DNA of 64,000 nt from Leifsonia sp. Leaf264. Its GTDB lineage: Bacteria; Actinomycetota; Actinomycetes; Actinomycetales; Microbacteriaceae. A program made the translations under genes and the position numbers. Position 1 is the first letter of the stretch; each line of letters opens with the position of its first letter. The notes under the pieces were generated by a model. That model saw only the letters and a program-made list of their open reading frames with translations. It was not told the origin of the DNA and ran no database searches. This document shows, piece by piece, positions 31,794 through 41,405 of the stretch. The stretch spans positions 501,752 to 565,751 of the forward strand of contig NZ_LMMR01000004.1 of NCBI RefSeq assembly GCF_001422325.1. Reading direction: 5' to 3'.

Positions 31794-31817
31794 GTGGTGT
31801 GTAGTGGAGTAAAGTGG
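31794..31817 (+). promoter_or_regulatory. Putative MraZ-binding boxes, three GTGG repeats at 10-bp spacing
   Basis: GTGG occurs at 31794, 31804 and 31814, exactly 10 bp apart (GTGGTGTGTA, GTGGAGTAAA, GTGGAGCAAC). In E. coli MraZ binds three TGGGN direct repeats separated by 5 bp in its own promoter, that is with the same 10-bp period. The boxes end 42 bp before the mraZ start chosen here. Autoregulation of the dcw cluster by MraZ is the likely role. Confidence 0.65.
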
Positions 31818-31859
31818 AGCAACACCGCAACCGTGGCCGGATGAGTGGGGGTGAAGACC

Positions 31860-32291
31860 GTGTTCCTCGGGACCTATGCACCGAAGCTGGACGAGAAGGG
31901 ACGCGTCATCCTTCCCGCCAAGTTCCGCGACGAGCTCTCCACCGGCGTCGTCGTGACGCGTGGCCAGGAGCACTGCATCTACGTCTTCTCCGCACGCGAG
32001 TTCGAGGACCTGCACGACAAGATCCGTCAGGCACCCGTCACCAGCAAGACCGCCCGCGACTACCTCCGCGTGTTCCTCTCCGGCGCGAGCGCCGAGACGC
32101 CGGACAAGCAGAACCGCGTGACCATCCCCGCGAACCTGCGCGCCTACGCCGGCCTCGAACGCGACCTGACCGTCATCGGCGCCGGCAGCCGCGTCGAGAT
32201 CTGGGACACCGAAGCCTGGGAGACCTACCTCGCCGAGCAGGAAGCCACCTTCGCGAACACGACCGAGGAGGTGATTCCGGGACTCTTCTAG
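31860..32291 (+). CDS. mraZ: Transcriptional regulator MraZ
   Basis: A 143-residue protein with two AbrB/SpoVT-like domains, [20 protein letters not shown] and then [18 protein letters not shown], both with the conserved DxxGR/DKQxR turn. MraZ is the first gene of most dcw clusters, binds its own promoter, and in other bacteria also affects RsmH. The GTG at 31860 gives the usual actinobacterial length and follows GGGGGTGAAGACC; in-frame GTG codons at 31845 and 31851 would add a few residues. Upstream lie three phased GTGG boxes. There is a 95-bp gap to rsmH. Confidence 0.93.
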   Translation: MFLGTYAPKLDEKGRVILPAKFRDELSTGVVVTRGQEHCIYVFSAREFEDLHDKIRQAPVTSKTARDYLRVFLSGASAETPDKQNRVTIPANLRAYAGLERDLTVIGAGSRVEIWDTEAWETYLAEQEATFANTTEEVIPGLF

Positions 32292-32386
32292 TTCCTGTTC
32301 CCCGACTCCCAGCCGGCCACGCTGACACACTTCCCCGGTGTCAGACTCCGGATGGGGATCAGGGGACAGGAGCCCTCCCGGTTCTC

Positions 32387-33340
32387 ATGGAGATCAATCG
32401 CATCCACACACCCGTCATGCTCGAGCGGTGCGTCGAGCTGCTCGCCCCGGCGATCGGCGCTCCGGGCGCCGTCCTCGTCGACGGCACTCTCGGCATGGCA
32501 GGCCACGCCGAGGCGTTCCTGCAGCGCTTCCCCGAACTGACCCTCGTCGGGCTCGATCGCGACCTCGACGCCCTCGGCATCGCCCGCGAGCGTCTCGCGC
32601 CGTTCGGCGACAGGGTCAAGCTCGTGCACACCGTCTACGACGGCTTCGTCGACGCCATCGACGGCCTCGGCATCCGCGAGGTCGACGGCATCCTCTTCGA
32701 CCTCGGGGTCTCGTCCCTGCAGCTCGACCGTGTCGAGCGCGGCTTCTCCTATTCCAAGGACGCTCCGCTCGACATGCGCATGGATGCCACGAGCGAGCTG
32801 ACGGCCGAGGTCGTGCTCGCCACGTATTCCGAGGCCGAGCTGCGCCGCATCTTCCACGAGTACGGCGAGGAGAAGCTGTCGGCCCGCTATGCCAAGGCGA
32901 TCGTGGCGGCCCGTGCCGCAGCGCCGTTGGTCCGCTCCGCCGAGCTCGTGAAGGTGATCACGGAGGTCACTCCTGTCGCGGTGCAGCGTCAGGGGCACCC
33001 CGCGAAGCGCGTGTTCCAGGCACTGCGCGTCGAGGTCAACCAGGAGCTGGCCGTGCTGGAGCGGGCCATCCCGGCCGCACTGTCGACGTTGCGCGTCGGC
33101 GGTCGGATCGCGGTGGAGTCGTACCAGTCCCTCGAGGACCGCATCGTCAAACGCGCCCTCGCAGCGGCGTCGAGTTCGACGGCGCCAGCCGGTCTCCCGG
33201 TGGAGCTTCCCGAGCACCGCGCCGAGTTCAAGCTCGTCATCCGCGGGGCGGAGATGGCGACCGACGAGGAGAAGGCGATCAACCCCCGTGCCACGCCCGT
33301 GAGGCTGCGTGCGGCAGAACGCGTGAGGAGCGCAGCATGA
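32387..33340 (+). CDS. rsmH: 16S rRNA (cytosine1402-N4)-methyltransferase RsmH
   Basis: A 317-residue SAM-dependent methyltransferase (formerly MraW). The start [20 protein letters not shown] and the SAM site [19 protein letters not shown] and GLDRDLDAL are typical, as are [13 protein letters not shown] and [15 protein letters not shown]. It methylates C1402 of 16S rRNA in the ribosomal P site. The start ATG at 32387 follows GGAG at some distance; the long upstream open frame overlaps mraZ and is not used. The stop overlaps ftsL as ATGA. Confidence 0.96.
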   Translation: MEINRIHTPVMLERCVELLAPAIGAPGAVLVDGTLGMAGHAEAFLQRFPELTLVGLDRDLDALGIARERLAPFGDRVKLVHTVYDGFVDAIDGLGIREVDGILFDLGVSSLQLDRVERGFSYSKDAPLDMRMDATSELTAEVVLATYSEAELRRIFHEYGEEKLSARYAKAIVAARAAAPLVRSAELVKVITEVTPVAVQRQGHPAKRVFQALRVEVNQELAVLERAIPAALSTLRVGGRIAVESYQSLEDRIVKRALAAASSSTAPAGLPVELPEHRAEFKLVIRGAEMATDEEKAINPRATPVRLRAAERVRSAA

Positions 33341-33990
33341 ACGAGACGCTCGCCCGAGCGCCCCAGATGCCGGTGTGGGGTTCACTCGCCCAGTCGGCAC
33401 CGCTGCCGGAGCGCACCCCCGATCCGGCGCCGAGCCCCCGCCCCTCGATCACGGTGGCGCCGACGCGCGACCAGCGGCGAGCCCGTCCCCGCCTGTTCTA
33501 CGCGATCGTCGCGGTGAGCGGTGTCGCCGCCATCTTCATCGCGAAGCTCCTGTTGAGCGTCGCACTCTCGCAGGGCGCCTACGAGTCGTCGCACGCCGAG
33601 GGCGAGCTCAAGCAGCTGCAGCAGAGCGCCCAGGCCGTGGGCGAGGACCTCGACAGGGTCAAGTCGCCGCAGTACCTCGCGGAGAACGCCGCGGCTCTCG
33701 GGATGGTGACCAACGCGCATCCGGCCTACCTCAGGCTCTCCGACGGCGTCGTTCTCGGCCAGCCGCAGGCTGCAGACTCGAATGCCGGGGGAGCGGGCAA
33801 CGCCGTGCCGAACTCGTTGCTCGACGGCGTTCCCCTCGTGACCGACCCCGCGCCCGTCGAGCCTGCGGCCAAGCCTGCCCCCCAGGCCCAGAAGACGGCC
33901 GACGCCGCCACGGCCGGAACCGCGGAAGGTGCGACTCTCGCGGGGGCGGGTGTCGGAGCCGCCGGCATCCCGACTCCCGTGACACACTGA
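33337..33990 (+). CDS. ftsL: FtsL-like septal membrane protein
   Basis: A 217-residue bitopic protein: a Pro-rich cytoplasmic part (about 55 residues), one membrane helix ([20 protein letters not shown]), a coiled-coil-like stretch ([27 protein letters not shown]), then [19 protein letters not shown], which is typical of actinobacterial FtsL/DivIC-type proteins. The last ~90 residues are an Ala/Pro/Thr-rich tail ending TPVTH, longer than in enteric FtsL. FtsL links FtsQ to FtsI and FtsW in the divisome. Identification rests on position between rsmH and ftsI and on topology, since the family diverges fast. Confidence 0.83.
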   Translation: MNETLARAPQMPVWGSLAQSAPLPERTPDPAPSPRPSITVAPTRDQRRARPRLFYAIVAVSGVAAIFIAKLLLSVALSQGAYESSHAEGELKQLQQSAQAVGEDLDRVKSPQYLAENAAALGMVTNAHPAYLRLSDGVVLGQPQAADSNAGGAGNAVPNSLLDGVPLVTDPAPVEPAAKPAPQAQKTADAATAGTAEGATLAGAGVGAAGIPTPVTH

Positions 33991-34021
33991 TCGCGTTCAG
34001 CACGCGGGGAATGGACGGCAC

Positions 34022-35797
34022 GTGAAATTCGGTCGGTCGAGTCGGAGGCGCAGCCTCTTCGCGATGGTCGCTCTCCTCGCGTTGATCTCGGTCTTCGTGG
34101 TGCGTCTGGTCGACATCCAGATCGTGCGAGCCGATGAACTCAACGCGGCCTCGTTGGCGGCACGGTCGACGACGGAGGACATCCTCGGCGCCCGCGGCTC
34201 CATCGTCGACGCCTCGGGCAAGGTGCTCGCACAGTCCGTGATGCGCTACGACATCAACATCTCGCCCAAGAACGCGAAGACCTACACGGTGGGAAGCGGG
34301 GCCGACGCCGAGACCGTCTCGGTGGCCAAGGCGTCGGCGGAACTCGGCCGGGCGCTCGGCATGTCGGCCGCGAGCATCCAGAAGATCATCGCCGAGTCCC
34401 TGGCAGATGATCCGGAGTCCGACTTCGCCTACGTGAAGAAGATGGTCGACCTGGCCACGTGGAAGAAGGTCGAGGCCCTCGACATCCGCTGGGTCTACGG
34501 CGAGGGCCACCCCAGTCGCACCTATCCCGACGGCGCCGTCGCCGGGAACCTCGTCGGCTTCGTCGGCGACGACGGCGAGGCCCTGGCCGGCGAGGAGTCG
34601 GCCGCGAACAAGTGCCTCGTGGGGAAGGACGGCTCGACGAGTTATCAGACCGGCGTCGACGGCGTCGAGATTCCTGGCAGCACCACGCACTCCGTCGCCG
34701 CGAAGAACGGCGGCACGCTGAAGCTCACCATCGACTCGGACCTGCAGTGGAACGTGCAGCAGGCACTGGCCCAGCAGGCCCAGTCCGTCGGAGCCGCCTG
34801 GGGCACCGCCGTCGTGCAGGAGGTCAAGACGGGCAAGCTCGTCGCGGTGGCCGACTATCCGTCCGTCGACCCGAACAACATCGACGCGACGGATGCCGAC
34901 GACCGCGGTTCGCGGGCCTTTACGGCCTCGTACGAACCCGGATCGACCTTCAAGGCCCTGACCGCGGCATCCGCGATCGATGCCGGCGTCGCAGACCCCC
35001 TGACGCAGGTCGTGGCCCCGTACCGCATCAATTTCCCGAATGGCGCCGATATCAACGACTCGGAGTTCCACGGTGACGAGCACCTCACGCTCACCGGCGT
35101 GCTGATCGAATCGTCGAACACCGGCATGTCGCAGATCGGCGAGAAGATGACCGACCAGCAGCGCTACGACTACTACCAGAAGTTCGGACTGGGCACCGAG
35201 ACCGAGGCCGACTTCCCGGCGCAGGACCCGGGCAACCTGAACGGAACGGCCGACAGCTGGGACCCGCAGACCAAGTACGCGACGATGTTCGGCCAGGGCC
35301 TGACCACGACAGCCGTGCAGATCGCCAGCGTCTACCAGACCATCGCCAACGGCGGCGTGCGGATGCCCGTGCAGCTCGTCGAGGGATGCACCCAGGAGGA
35401 CGGGACCGTCACCGACGTGCCGAAGGGCAAGGGCGAGCGCGTGGTCTCCGCCAGCGCGGCCAAGCAGACCAGCGACATCCTCGAGATGGTCTACCAGCAG
35501 GGCTGGCTGGCCAACACGTGGAACATCCCCGGCTACCGCATCGCGTCCAAGACCGGAACCGCCCAGATGCCCGACGGGAACGGCGGATACTCGCACGGCT
35601 ACCTCGTCTCGGTGTCAGGCTTCGCCCCGGCCGACGATCCGCAGTACGTGGTTTCGGTAAGCTTGGCTGACCCTGTGAACATGAACACGTCGGGAGCCGC
35701 GGCCCCGATCTTCAAGCAGGTGATGAGCCAGGTGCTCAAGAAGTACCGGGTCGTGCCGTCAGGCACAGCACCACCCAACCTGCCAGCAGCCTGGTGA
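34022..35797 (+). CDS. ftsI: Septal transpeptidase FtsI (PBP3, class B)
   Basis: A 591-residue class B penicillin-binding protein. It has one N-terminal membrane helix (LFAMVALLALISVFVVRL), the dimerisation domain starting LGARGSIVDASGKVLAQSV, and the transpeptidase domain with the active-site tetrad EPGSTFKA (S-x-x-K), ESSNTGM (SxN) and SKTGTAQ (KTG). It crosslinks septal peptidoglycan together with FtsW. The GTG start at 34022 lies 31 bp after ftsL. In the C-terminal lobe VVSVSLADPVNMNTSGAAA precedes a short tail. Sequence and length are normal for the actinobacterial enzyme (PbpB). Confidence 0.96.
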   Translation: MKFGRSSRRRSLFAMVALLALISVFVVRLVDIQIVRADELNAASLAARSTTEDILGARGSIVDASGKVLAQSVMRYDINISPKNAKTYTVGSGADAETVSVAKASAELGRALGMSAASIQKIIAESLADDPESDFAYVKKMVDLATWKKVEALDIRWVYGEGHPSRTYPDGAVAGNLVGFVGDDGEALAGEESAANKCLVGKDGSTSYQTGVDGVEIPGSTTHSVAAKNGGTLKLTIDSDLQWNVQQALAQQAQSVGAAWGTAVVQEVKTGKLVAVADYPSVDPNNIDATDADDRGSRAFTASYEPGSTFKALTAASAIDAGVADPLTQVVAPYRINFPNGADINDSEFHGDEHLTLTGVLIESSNTGMSQIGEKMTDQQRYDYYQKFGLGTETEADFPAQDPGNLNGTADSWDPQTKYATMFGQGLTTTAVQIASVYQTIANGGVRMPVQLVEGCTQEDGTVTDVPKGKGERVVSASAAKQTSDILEMVYQQGWLANTWNIPGYRIASKTGTAQMPDGNGGYSHGYLVSVSGFAPADDPQYVVSVSLADPVNMNTSGAAAPIFKQVMSQVLKKYRVVPSGTAPPNLPAAW

Positions 35798-35813
35798 GAC
35801 CAGTATCGATGAA

Positions 35814-37373
35814 ATGAGAGTGAGCCACGTGACCGGATCGGCCCCCTCGGCGCTCCGGCCGTTGCACCCTGTTCCTCGAGCACTGTCGGGCCTCGTCGAC
35901 GAGTTCGACCTCGACGCTCGGGGTGACATCGACGGCATCGAGCTGACGGGCGTGAGCCTCAACTCGGCGACGGTGCAACCCGGCGACCTCTATGTCGGGG
36001 TTCCCGGACGCAACGCCCACGGAGCCCGTTTCGCCGGCATCGCCCGCGAGGCCGGGGCCGTGGCGGTGCTCACCGATGAGGCCGGCGCCGCTGAAGCTGC
36101 GGCATCCGGACTCCCCGTGCTCGTGACGCCCGACGCGCGCGCCGCCCTCGGCGCCGTGGCCGCCTGGATCCACCGCACCGACGAGAACCCGGCCACCCTG
36201 TTCGCCGTCACCGGCACCAACGGCAAGACCAGCGTGGTGTACCTGCTGTTCGCCATCCTCAGCCAGCTGGGGATCGAGGCCGGCCTCACGTCGACAGCCG
36301 AGCGACGCATCGGCGATGTCGCCGTGACGAGTTCGCTCACGACGCCTGAGGCCAGCGAACTCCACGCCCTGCTGGCGCGGATGCGCGAGGCCGAGGTGCG
36401 CGCCGTCGGCATCGAGGTGTCGGCCCAGGCGCTCACCCGGCATCGCGTCGACGGCCTCGTCTTCGACGTTGCCGGCTTCACCAACCTCAGCCACGACCAC
36501 CTCGACGACTACGCCGACTTCGAGGAGTACTTCCAGGCCAAGCTCGAGCTGTTCCAGCCCGACCGCTCGCGGCGGGGCGTCGTCACGGTGGACAGCGACT
36601 GGGGCCGGCGCATCGCCGACTCCTCGCGCATCCCGGTCACCACCATCACCTCCGACCCGGCCGTCGCCGCCGACTGGCGCATGACAGTGACGAGCGAGAC
36701 CGCCGAGAACACCGAGTTCCGCCTCGAGGGCCCCGACGGGCGCAGCCTCATGACGAGCGTGCCGTTGCTCGGCTGGTACATGGCGGCCAACGCCGCCCTG
36801 GCCATCGCCATGCTCGTCGAGTCGGGCTACGACCTCGACGCCATCTCCCACGCCCTCGAGCGCGACGGCGGGATCCTCGCCTACATCCCCGGCCGTGCCG
36901 AGCGCATCTCCGGCGAGAACGGCCCCGTCGTGTACATCGACTACGGCCACAGCCCCGACGCCTTCCTCAACACCCTCGCGGCCATTCGGAAGACCACCGA
37001 GGGCAAGGTCATCATGGTGTTCGGCGCCGATGGCGACCGCGACACCACCAAGCGCCACGACATGGGGGCCATCGCGGCCCGCGGAGCCGATGCCGTGGTC
37101 ATCACGGACTTCCACCCGCGATTCGAGGATCCGGCAGCCATCAGGGCGGCCTTGCTCGCCGGTGCGCGCGATGCCGTTCCCGATGGCGAGTTCCTCGAGA
37201 TCGCCGACCCGCGGGCGGCGTTCCGGGCGGCGCTCGCACTGGCGGGAGACGGTGATGCCGTTCTCTACGCCGGGCCGGGGCACGAGGACTACCACGAGGT
37301 CGCCGGCGTCAAGGAACCGTATTCGGCGCGTGATGACGCGCGACTCGCACTTCAGGAAGCTGGCTGGCTGTGA
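35814..37373 (+). CDS. murE: UDP-MurNAc-tripeptide synthetase MurE
   Basis: A 519-residue Mur ligase. The ATP loop is [15 protein letters not shown] (about residues 132-146), the carbamylated Lys lies in FQAKLELF, and the UDP site is in SLNSATVQPGDLYVG. MurE adds the third amino acid of the stem peptide. In meso-DAP enzymes the specificity motif is DNPR; here the same place reads TDFHPRFEDPAAIR, so the acceptor amino acid is probably not meso-DAP. Microbacteriaceae use Lys, Orn, diaminobutyrate or homoserine at this position. The start ATG at 35814 is 16 bp after ftsI; a GTG at 35829 is an alternative. It overlaps murF by 4 bp. Confidence 0.95.
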   Translation: MRVSHVTGSAPSALRPLHPVPRALSGLVDEFDLDARGDIDGIELTGVSLNSATVQPGDLYVGVPGRNAHGARFAGIAREAGAVAVLTDEAGAAEAAASGLPVLVTPDARAALGAVAAWIHRTDENPATLFAVTGTNGKTSVVYLLFAILSQLGIEAGLTSTAERRIGDVAVTSSLTTPEASELHALLARMREAEVRAVGIEVSAQALTRHRVDGLVFDVAGFTNLSHDHLDDYADFEEYFQAKLELFQPDRSRRGVVTVDSDWGRRIADSSRIPVTTITSDPAVAADWRMTVTSETAENTEFRLEGPDGRSLMTSVPLLGWYMAANAALAIAMLVESGYDLDAISHALERDGGILAYIPGRAERISGENGPVVYIDYGHSPDAFLNTLAAIRKTTEGKVIMVFGADGDRDTTKRHDMGAIAARGADAVVITDFHPRFEDPAAIRAALLAGARDAVPDGEFLEIADPRAAFRAALALAGDGDAVLYAGPGHEDYHEVAGVKEPYSARDDARLALQEAGWL

Positions 37374-38782
37374 TCGACATGACCCTCGCCGAGATCGCTG
37401 CGGCGGTCGGGGGAGAACTCAGAACCGGCGCGACGGATGCGACGGGAGACACAGTCATCTCGGGCGCCTCGCACACGGACTCGCGTGAGGTCGGCCCCGG
37501 CGACATCTTCTTCGCCAAGCGCGGCGAGGAGACCGACGGGCACCTGTTCGCCCCGGCGGCCGTCGACAACGGAGCCGTCGTCCTGGTCGTCGAGCACGCC
37601 CTCGAGCTCCCCGTCGTCCAGATCGTCGTCGCCGACACCGTCGAGGCTCTCGGAGCCCTCGCCACCGAGGTGATCCGACGCGTCCGTGCGGCGGGAGGGC
37701 TCCGGATCGTCGGGATCACCGGATCGAACGGCAAGACCACGACGAAGAACCTGCTGCGCGCCATCCTCGAGCGCCAGGGTGCCACCATCGCCGCGCGCGC
37801 CTCGTTCAACAACGAGGTGGGTGCCCCTCTCACGATGCTCGAGGTCGGGGTCGACACCCGCTACCTCGTCGCCGAGATGGGCGCCAGCGCCATCGGGGAG
37901 ATCACCCGCCTCGTGCGGATGGCCATGCCCGACATCGGCGTCGTCCTCAAGGTCGGACTCGCCCACGCCGGCGGCTTCGGCGGAATCGAGGCCACCCAGC
38001 GGGCGAAGACCGAGATGGTGAGCGACCTGCCGCAGACCGGTGTGGCCGTGCTGAACGCCGACGACCCCCGCGTCGCGGCCATGGCCGATGCGACCGAGGC
38101 ACGCGTGGTCTGGTTCGGGCTCGGTCCCGCCGCATCGGTGCGGGCCGACGACGTCGCCGTGAGCGCACGTGGCACGACCTTCACCCTGCACCTCGCCTCC
38201 GGCGACTCACGGCCCGTGCACTTCCGTGTGCTCGGCGAGCACCATGTCATGAACGCCCTCGCGGCCGCGGCCGTCGCCGAGGAGTGGGGCGTCGGCATCG
38301 ACGACATCGTCGAGGCACTGGAATCCGTCGAGATCGCGGAGCGCTGGCGGATGGAGGTCATGGGCGGCCGCGACGGTGTCACGATCATCAACGACGCCTA
38401 CAACGCCAGCCCCGACTCCATGTCCGCAGCCATCAAGACCCTCGCGCAGATCGCCGAACCCGGCCAGCGCACCATCGCCGTGCTCGGCGAGATGAGCGAG
38501 CTCGGCGAGTACTCCGGCGAGGAGCACGATCGCATCGGCCTGCTCGCGGTGCGTCTGAACGTCTCGCAGCTCGTCGTGGTCGGCCCCGCCGCCCGCCGCA
38601 TGCACATCAGCACCATCAACGAAGGCTCCTGGGACGGCGAATCGACGTATGTCGAGACGACCGATGCCGCCTTCGAGCTGCTGCGGGACAGCATCCGTCC
38701 CGGCGATCTCGTGCTGGTGAAATCGTCGAACTCGGCGGGTCTGCGCTTCCTGGGTGATCGACTGGGAGAATCGTTCTCGTGA
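37370..38782 (+). CDS. murF: UDP-MurNAc-tripeptide:D-Ala-D-Ala ligase MurF
   Basis: A 470-residue Mur ligase: [15 protein letters not shown] at the start, [19 protein letters not shown] (UDP site), [19 protein letters not shown] (ATP loop) and [15 protein letters not shown] (catalytic region). It adds D-Ala-D-Ala to the UDP-MurNAc-tripeptide. The GTG at 37370 overlaps the murE stop as GTGA; an ATG three codons later is an alternative start. It overlaps mraY by 4 bp. Confidence 0.96.
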   Translation: MIDMTLAEIAAAVGGELRTGATDATGDTVISGASHTDSREVGPGDIFFAKRGEETDGHLFAPAAVDNGAVVLVVEHALELPVVQIVVADTVEALGALATEVIRRVRAAGGLRIVGITGSNGKTTTKNLLRAILERQGATIAARASFNNEVGAPLTMLEVGVDTRYLVAEMGASAIGEITRLVRMAMPDIGVVLKVGLAHAGGFGGIEATQRAKTEMVSDLPQTGVAVLNADDPRVAAMADATEARVVWFGLGPAASVRADDVAVSARGTTFTLHLASGDSRPVHFRVLGEHHVMNALAAAAVAEEWGVGIDDIVEALESVEIAERWRMEVMGGRDGVTIINDAYNASPDSMSAAIKTLAQIAEPGQRTIAVLGEMSELGEYSGEEHDRIGLLAVRLNVSQLVVVGPAARRMHISTINEGSWDGESTYVETTDAAFELLRDSIRPGDLVLVKSSNSAGLRFLGDRLGESFS

Positions 38783-39876
38783 AAGCTCTCCTGACCGCCG
38801 GCGTCCTGTCCCTCGCTTTCACGCTGTTCCTCACCCCTCTCTTCATCAAGCTGTTCCACAAGCTCGAGTGGGGACAGTTCATCCGCGACGACGGCCCCAA
38901 GAGCCACCACTCCAAGCGCGGAACCGCAACGATGGGCGGCTTGGTCGTCATCGCCGGCGTTCTCTTCGGCTACTTCGGCGGCCTCCTGAGCGATGGCCAG
39001 GATCCGACGGCATCCGGGCTGCTCGTGCTGTTCATGATGGTCGGCCTCGGGATCGTCGGATTCATCGACGACTTCCTGAAGACGCACAAGCAGCAGAGCC
39101 TCGGCCTCGGCGGCTGGGCGAAGGTGGTCGGTCAGTTGGTGATCGCCGGGAGCTTCGCGGTGCTCGCGCTGCAGTTCCCGAACAAGCAGGGCCTCACTCC
39201 AGCGTCGACGAGCATCTCCCTCATCCGCGACATCCCCGCGCTCGACTTCATGCGGCTCGGCACCATCGTGGGCATCGGCCTGTTCATCCTCTGGATCTGC
39301 GTGATCACGGTGTCCACCTCGAACGGCGTCAACGTCACCGATGGCCTCGACGGGCTCGCCACAGGTGCGTCGATCGTCGCCATCGGCTCCTATGTCATCA
39401 TCGGCTTCTGGCAGGCCCAGCAGCTGTGCGGGGCCGCGGGCATCGACCCCGACAACGTGTACAAGTGCTACGAGGTGCGCGACCCGTTCGACCTCGCCAT
39501 CGTGGCGACGGCCATAGCCGGTGCGCTGGTCGGCTTCCTCTGGTGGAACACGTCACCCGCCCAGATCTTCCTCGGCGACACCGGATCTCTCGCCCTCGGC
39601 GGTGCGCTGGCTGCCCTCGCCGTGCTCAGCCGCACCGAGCTCCTCGTCATCGTGATCGGCGGCCTCTTCGTCATCGAGACCGGCTCGGTCATCGTGCAGC
39701 GTGCGTACTTCAAGGTCACGCACGGCAAGCGCATCTTCCTGATGAGTCCGATCCACCACCACTTCGAGCTCAAGGGCTGGGCCGAGGTCACTGTCGTCGT
39801 GAGGTTCTGGATCGTCGCGGGACTGCTCGTGGCGGCCGGAGTCGGTTCGTTCTACCTCGAATGGCTTTCGCAGTGA
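38779..39876 (+). CDS. mraY: Phospho-MurNAc-pentapeptide transferase MraY
   Basis: A 365-residue integral membrane enzyme with about ten helices. Conserved loops are [47 protein letters not shown] and [12 protein letters not shown], which hold the catalytic Asp and His residues. It transfers the phospho-MurNAc-pentapeptide from UDP to undecaprenyl phosphate, making lipid I. A short extra loop between helices ([18 protein letters not shown], two Cys) is unusual compared with the E. coli protein but common in actinobacteria. It overlaps murF and murD by 4 bp each. Confidence 0.97.
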   Translation: MKALLTAGVLSLAFTLFLTPLFIKLFHKLEWGQFIRDDGPKSHHSKRGTATMGGLVVIAGVLFGYFGGLLSDGQDPTASGLLVLFMMVGLGIVGFIDDFLKTHKQQSLGLGGWAKVVGQLVIAGSFAVLALQFPNKQGLTPASTSISLIRDIPALDFMRLGTIVGIGLFILWICVITVSTSNGVNVTDGLDGLATGASIVAIGSYVIIGFWQAQQLCGAAGIDPDNVYKCYEVRDPFDLAIVATAIAGALVGFLWWNTSPAQIFLGDTGSLALGGALAALAVLSRTELLVIVIGGLFVIETGSVIVQRAYFKVTHGKRIFLMSPIHHHFELKGWAEVTVVVRFWIVAGLLVAAGVGSFYLEWLSQ

Positions 39877-41405
39877 CGGGAACCGACGCCGCGAGCCGTC
39901 TCGACTCCCTCACGAGCTGGCACGCCGACTGGTCGGGCCTGCGCGTCGGCGTCCTCGGTCTGGGCAAGACGGGCTTCGCCGTCGCGGACACATTGGCCGA
40001 ACTCGGATCCGACGTCCTCGTCGTGGCCTCCGCGGCCGACGATCAGCGTGCGGGCCTCATCGAGGTGATCGGGGCCAGTCTGGTCGTCACCGACCTCAGC
40101 ACTCCTCCCGCCGCCCTCGTCGAGCACGCTCCCGACGTCATCATCGCCTCCCCGGGCTTCCACCCCGACCACGCCGTCCTGCTCTGGGCCGAGGCGCAGG
40201 GGATTCCGGTCTGGGGAGACATCGAACTGGCCTGGCGCCTGCGCGACAAGGTCGGCGAGCCGGCCGAGTGGATCCTGGTCACCGGCACCAACGGGAAGAC
40301 CACGACGGTCCAGCTCGCGGCCACGATGATCCACGCGGCCGGCAAGCGCGTCGCACCGTGCGGCAACATCGGCATCCCCGTGCTCGACGCCATCCGCGAT
40401 CCGCAGGGCTGGGATGTGCTCGTGGTCGAGCTCTCCAGCTATCAGCTGCACCACCTGCGTCGCAGTGGCCCCGGCGCCCTGGTGCCGCACTCGGCCGTCT
40501 GCCTCAACATCGCCGACGATCACATCGACTGGCACGGCTCCTTCGAGGCCTACCGCGATGCGAAGGCGACGGTCTACGCCAACACCAGGGTCGCCTGCGT
40601 CTACAACAAGGCAGACGAGGCGACGCAGCGCATGGTGGAGGAGGCCGAGGTCTCCGACGGTGCTCGTGCCATCGGGTTCGACCTCGGCATCCCCGGTCCG
40701 AGCGACTTCGGGGTCGTCGAGGGCATCCTCTGCGATCGCGCCTTCCTCGACGACCGCCGCAACAGCGCCATCGAGCTCACCACTGTTCCCGAACTCGTCG
40801 CGGCCGGCCTCGATGCCCCCCACGTCGTGGCCAACATCCTCGCCGCGAGCGCCCTCGCGCGCGCCTACGGAGTGCCGGCCGAGGTCATCCACGACGCCCT
40901 CGCCGACTTCAGGCTCGACGCCCACCGCATCGCGACCGTGGCCGTGGCGGACGGCATCCGTTGGGTCGACGATTCCAAGGCGACGAACCCGCACGCCGCT
41001 GCAGCGTCGCTGACCGCCTACCCGTCGGTCGTCTGGATCGCGGGCGGGTTGCTCAAGGGCGTCGACATCGACGACCTGGTGCGCAGCCACGTGTCACGTC
41101 TCCGCGGCGCCGTCGTCATCGGCGCCGATCGCAGCGAGCTCGTCGCGGCATTCGCACGACACGCCCCCACCCTGCCTGTCGTGGAGGTCGTGGTCGATGA
41201 CACTGGAGAGGTGATGCCCCGCGCAGTCCGACTGGCTGCCGAGGTGGCCGACGCTGGAGACACCGTGCTCCTCGCACCGGCTGCAGCCTCGATGGACCAG
41301 TTCGCCGACTACGCGGAGCGCGGGCATCTGTTCGCACAGGCCGTACGAGAGTTCTTGGGAGGTGAGGCGGATGACCAGTCCGCCTCGGACCGACCCGAAG
41401 CCTAG
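39873..41405 (+). CDS. murD: UDP-MurNAc-L-Ala:D-Glu ligase MurD
   Basis: A 510-residue Mur ligase. It has the N-terminal Rossmann-like [20 protein letters not shown], the ATP loop [40 protein letters not shown] and the C-terminal [20 protein letters not shown]. It adds D-glutamate. The GTG at 39873 overlaps the mraY stop as GTGA like other junctions in this operon; an in-frame ATG at 39861 would add four residues. The stop overlaps the start region of ftsW by 35 bp. Confidence 0.95.
   Translation: MTGTDAASRLDSLTSWHADWSGLRVGVLGLGKTGFAVADTLAELGSDVLVVASAADDQRAGLIEVIGASLVVTDLSTPPAALVEHAPDVIIASPGFHPDHAVLLWAEAQGIPVWGDIELAWRLRDKVGEPAEWILVTGTNGKTTTVQLAATMIHAAGKRVAPCGNIGIPVLDAIRDPQGWDVLVVELSSYQLHHLRRSGPGALVPHSAVCLNIADDHIDWHGSFEAYRDAKATVYANTRVACVYNKADEATQRMVEEAEVSDGARAIGFDLGIPGPSDFGVVEGILCDRAFLDDRRNSAIELTTVPELVAAGLDAPHVVANILAASALARAYGVPAEVIHDALADFRLDAHRIATVAVADGIRWVDDSKATNPHAAAASLTAYPSVVWIAGGLLKGVDIDDLVRSHVSRLRGAVVIGADRSELVAAFARHAPTLPVVEVVVDDTGEVMPRAVRLAAEVADAGDTVLLAPAAASMDQFADYAERGHLFAQAVREFLGGEADDQSASDRPEA

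Noticed and set aside
31814-32386. Extended rsmH reading frame from 31814
   Set aside because: The extension overlaps mraZ in another frame and has no homology to RsmH; the family start is at 32387.
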